A stretch of 43,106 bases of DNA from an uncultured Pelagibacteraceae bacterium. Its GTDB lineage: Bacteria > Pseudomonadota > Alphaproteobacteria > Pelagibacterales > Pelagibacteraceae. Each line of letters starts with the position of its first letter. Position 1 is the first letter of the stretch. The notes beneath the pieces are model-generated. The model was not told the origin of the DNA. It did no database searches and worked only from the letters and a program-made list of their open reading frames with translations. Made by a program: the position numbers and the translations under genes. The DNA lies in NCBI GenBank assembly GCA_902633185.1, contig CACPFN010000009.1, forward strand, positions 1 to 43,106, read 5' to 3'. Positions 42,835-43,106 of this stretch are shown here, one piece after another.

Positions 42835-43106
42835 GTGATCAAAAGAGACCTATACTACGAGAGAATTCCTACAAAATCATTAAGAGAGGATGTTAGGTTT
42901 TTAGGAAATTCATTAGGAAATGTAATTAAAGAACAAGAAGGTAAAAGCTTTTATAATCTTGTTGAGAAAATAAGAAAGTTATCAAAAGCAAATAAAATCC
43001 AAAAAAAATCATACAAAAAAATTTCTAGTGAAATAAAAAGTATTAATCCTAAAAATACTTACAAGCTTGCAAGAGCATTTAATCATTTTATGAATTTTAT
43101 AAATCT
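42835..43106 (+). CDS. ppc: Phosphoenolpyruvate carboxylase, N-terminal part
   Basis: The first 90 codons of a gene cut off by the window end. GTG at 42835 is the start; an in-frame stop lies just upstream at 42829. The N-terminus is that of PEP carboxylase: 'LREDVRFLGNSLGNVIKEQE' (about 12-31), 'FYNLVEKIRKLS' and 'KSINPKNTYKLARAFNHF'. The enzyme makes oxaloacetate from PEP and bicarbonate to refill the TCA cycle. It is 34 bases after the FAH gene on the same strand but looks like a separate housekeeping gene flanking the island. The rest cannot be judged. Confidence 0.9.
   Translation, partial: MIKRDLYYERIPTKSLREDVRFLGNSLGNVIKEQEGKSFYNLVEKIRKLSKANKIQKKSYKKISSEIKSINPKNTYKLARAFNHFMNFIN

Noticed and set aside
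1-43106. tRNA/rRNA genes, CRISPR arrays, insertion sequences, phage genes
   Set aside because: All gaps between genes are short, and none holds a cloverleaf, spaced repeats or transposase-like frames.

Overview
The window is strongly A+T-rich (about 30% G+C by eye). It has very short or zero intergenic gaps, many 1-14 nt gene overlaps, weak Shine-Dalgarno sites on most genes and periplasmic binding proteins whose mature ends begin 'ADGH'. Together with alphaproteobacterial-type proteins this suggests a streamlined marine alphaproteobacterium of the SAR11/Pelagibacterales type. The taxonomic call is inference from composition and gene content; no rRNA is present.

Region 1 (1-11.7 kb) is housekeeping. 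It holds the end of an AsmA/DUF3971-like envelope protein, tyrS, anmK, an alpha/beta hydrolase, a complete iron-sulfur assembly operon (iscR-sufB-sufC-sufD-sufS-sufU-sufT-sufA) behind a palindromic promoter/operator, a 54-residue protein of unknown function, and glnA. Region 2 (11.8-15.0 kb) has a YbaK-type deacylase, two EamA/DMT transporters and a homocysteine S-methyltransferase-like protein.

Region 3 (15-33 kb) is a polyol/sugar island. A first ABC importer (ATPase, permease, binding protein; minus strand) sits beside iolG, a second Gfo/Idh dehydrogenase and iolE. Next comes a minus-strand operon of aldehyde dehydrogenase, HpcH/HpaI aldolase, D-2-hydroxyacid dehydrogenase and a pilin-like protein. 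Divergent from it runs a plus-strand series: iolD, a third Gfo/Idh protein, another hydroxyacid dehydrogenase, a second ABC importer, a FucU/RbsD-family mutarotase and ribokinase. The first three enzymes of myo-inositol catabolism (IolG, IolE, IolD) are present. IolB, IolC, IolJ and MmsA are not in the window. An aldehyde dehydrogenase and a pyruvate-type aldolase lie exactly opposite iolD. This suggests a non-phosphorylated branch ending in pyruvate plus malonate semialdehyde; it is a hypothesis, set out in the findings.

Region 4 (33-42.8 kb) is a sugar-acid island. A rhamnonate-dehydratase-like enolase-superfamily protein and a PdxA-family dehydrogenase (minus strand) are divergent from a tripartite tricarboxylate transporter (tctC-tctB-tctA). 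The transporter genes are followed by an SDR dehydrogenase, an aldo/keto reductase, a ROK kinase, a 3-hydroxyisobutyrate-dehydrogenase-family reductase and an FAH-family hydrolase. Dehydratase plus SDR plus FAH hydrolase matches the diketo-hydrolase route for deoxy-sugar acids (L-fucose/L-rhamnose type). The window ends in the first 90 codons of ppc (PEP carboxylase).

Each of the three binding-protein genes is followed by a strong intrinsic-terminator hairpin. The one after tctC lies inside the 5' end of tctB. No transcription factor is encoded in the roughly 30 kb of catabolic genes. No tRNA, rRNA, CRISPR array, insertion sequence or phage gene was seen, and no gene-free stretch exceeds about 150 bases.
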